From Mesobacillus jeotgali (lineage in GTDB: Bacteria; Bacillota; Bacilli; Bacillales; Cytobacillaceae), in the NCBI RefSeq assembly GCF_031759225.1, contig NZ_CP134494.1, forward strand, positions 560,001-624,000: a stretch of 64,000 nucleotides of DNA, in the 5' to 3' direction. Positions within the stretch are counted from its first letter, which is position 1; each line of letters starts with the position of its first letter. The notes under the pieces were generated by a model. That model saw only the letters and a program-made list of their open reading frames with translations, made no database searches and was not told the DNA's origin. Both the position numbers and the translations under genes were made by a program. Shown here piece by piece: positions 63,501 to 64,000 of the stretch.

Positions 63501-64000
63501 GAACGTTCTATATTTCATCTTAGGAATGGTTTTTATTTATGGTGCATATCAGGTATGGCAGAAAGTACAGCATAGGATGAACTATTTAACGACCATTACT
63601 AATCTGGTAGAGTACTCGAAGGATATCATTTACTACTTTGAGCTGAAGCCAGGATTTAAATATCGTTATCTAAGTCCATCCATCAATGCTGTTTTAAGTC
63701 AGAATATTGTTGAAGAGAGCATGAGGAACCCATATACAGCGTTCGAAAGGATTCATCCTGAAGATCTTCCCATCTTGATGAAAAAAACTTCCGGTGAGCT
63801 GGACTATAATCAACCGATCATCCAGCGCTGGAAAAATGATGCTGGTGAATATATCTGGTTTGAGGAACATGCGACACCGATTTATCAGAGGGGTGAAATC
63901 GTTGCGATCCAGGGAATCATCAGGAATATCAGCGATAAAGTCGAACTGCAAAAACAGCTGGAATATAAGGTTTCCCATGATATTTTAACCACTTTGTACA
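63501..64000 (+). CDS. PAS-domain protein leading into a probable GGDEF domain, cut by window edge
   Basis: An open frame of 166 codons from ATG 63501 to the right edge with AGAAGGGTG upstream. One N-terminal membrane helix (NVLYFILGMVFIYGAYQVWQ) is followed by a PAS domain (about 35-150: YFELKPGFKYRYLSPSINAV, HPEDLPILMKK, GEYIWFEEHATPIYQRGE, AIQGIIRNISDK). The last residues, KVSHDILTTLY, match the usual beginning of a GGDEF domain. It would be the third c-di-GMP gene in the window. Whether an EAL domain follows cannot be seen. Confidence 0.78.

Overview
The window looks like chromosomal DNA of an endospore-forming member of the Bacillaceae (Bacillus sensu lato; relatives such as Mesobacillus or Neobacillus are possible, but I cannot place the genus). 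The evidence is a Spo0E-family phosphatase, a gamma-SASP-like spore protein, strong AGGAGG ribosome binding sites, frequent TTG/GTG starts, T-box leaders, a yybP-ykoY manganese riboswitch, a BceRSAB module and YczE, YdbS, YdbT, YtoQ, YwaF and FbpB homologues. No rRNA, tRNA, prophage or CRISPR array was seen. The only clear mobile element is a group II intron.

Layout. 1-1.7 kb: truncated CorA-type transporter and a His-rich YtkA/FixH lipoprotein. 2.0-6.9 kb: an SsuCBA/NrtABC-type ABC importer, an HxlR regulator, a tandem DUF4242 protein and an acyl-CoA-dehydrogenase-fold protein that lacks the usual catalytic Glu. Two nearly superimposable promoter/operator modules tie this cluster together. 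7.1-9.6 kb: YczE-like protein, GNAT acetyltransferase, HAD phosphatase. 9.8-16.0 kb: a two-component system divergent from an ABC exporter plus YdbS/YdbT operon, with four 11-bp-phased direct repeats between them. 16.1-23.5 kb: branched-chain amino acid operon, T-box-ilvE-ilvD-T-box-ilvB-ilvN-ilvC-ilvA, without leu genes. 24.0-31 kb: NarX/DesK-like kinase and LuxR-type regulator, Spo0E, small XRE protein, secreted subtilase, diguanylate cyclase. 30.7-33.3 kb: PhoX-type phosphatase with a Tat signal, followed by tatA and tatC, behind a probable Pho box. 34.7-39.5 kb: a 52-bp hairpin array and a bceRS-bceAB antimicrobial peptide module. 39.6-41.5 kb: a class C-like group II intron inserted directly after the bceB terminator. 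41.7-53.7 kb: unknown membrane protein, coiled-coil protein, a second diguanylate cyclase, an ECF sigma/anti-sigma fusion, AlkD, spore protein, YiaA/B protein, serine hydrolase, YcdB-type protein, AraC/GyrI regulator. 53.7-56.6 kb: Mn2+ riboswitch with two terminators, an inserted dispersed repeat, FbpB-like protein, TerC (MeeY-like) exporter and a CNNM/CBS protein. 56.7-64 kb: frameshifted ytoQ, TauE-type permease, ABC exporter, methyltransferase, membrane proteins and a truncated PAS-GGDEF gene.

Themes. Two modules probably answer cell-envelope peptides: the TCS/ABC/YdbST operon and BceRSAB. Three genes belong to c-di-GMP synthesis. Metal handling appears in CorA, the YtkA lipoprotein, TerC and FbpB. 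Intergenic regions are rich in structured repeats: exact 20-, 21- and 52-bp-period arrays, and a dispersed family of terminator-like hairpins containing ACAGGGAC/GTCCCTGT. The strongest candidates for undescribed biology are the HxlR-controlled ABC/DUF4242/acyl-CoA-dehydrogenase-like cluster, the sigma/anti-sigma single polypeptide, and the periodic hairpin arrays.
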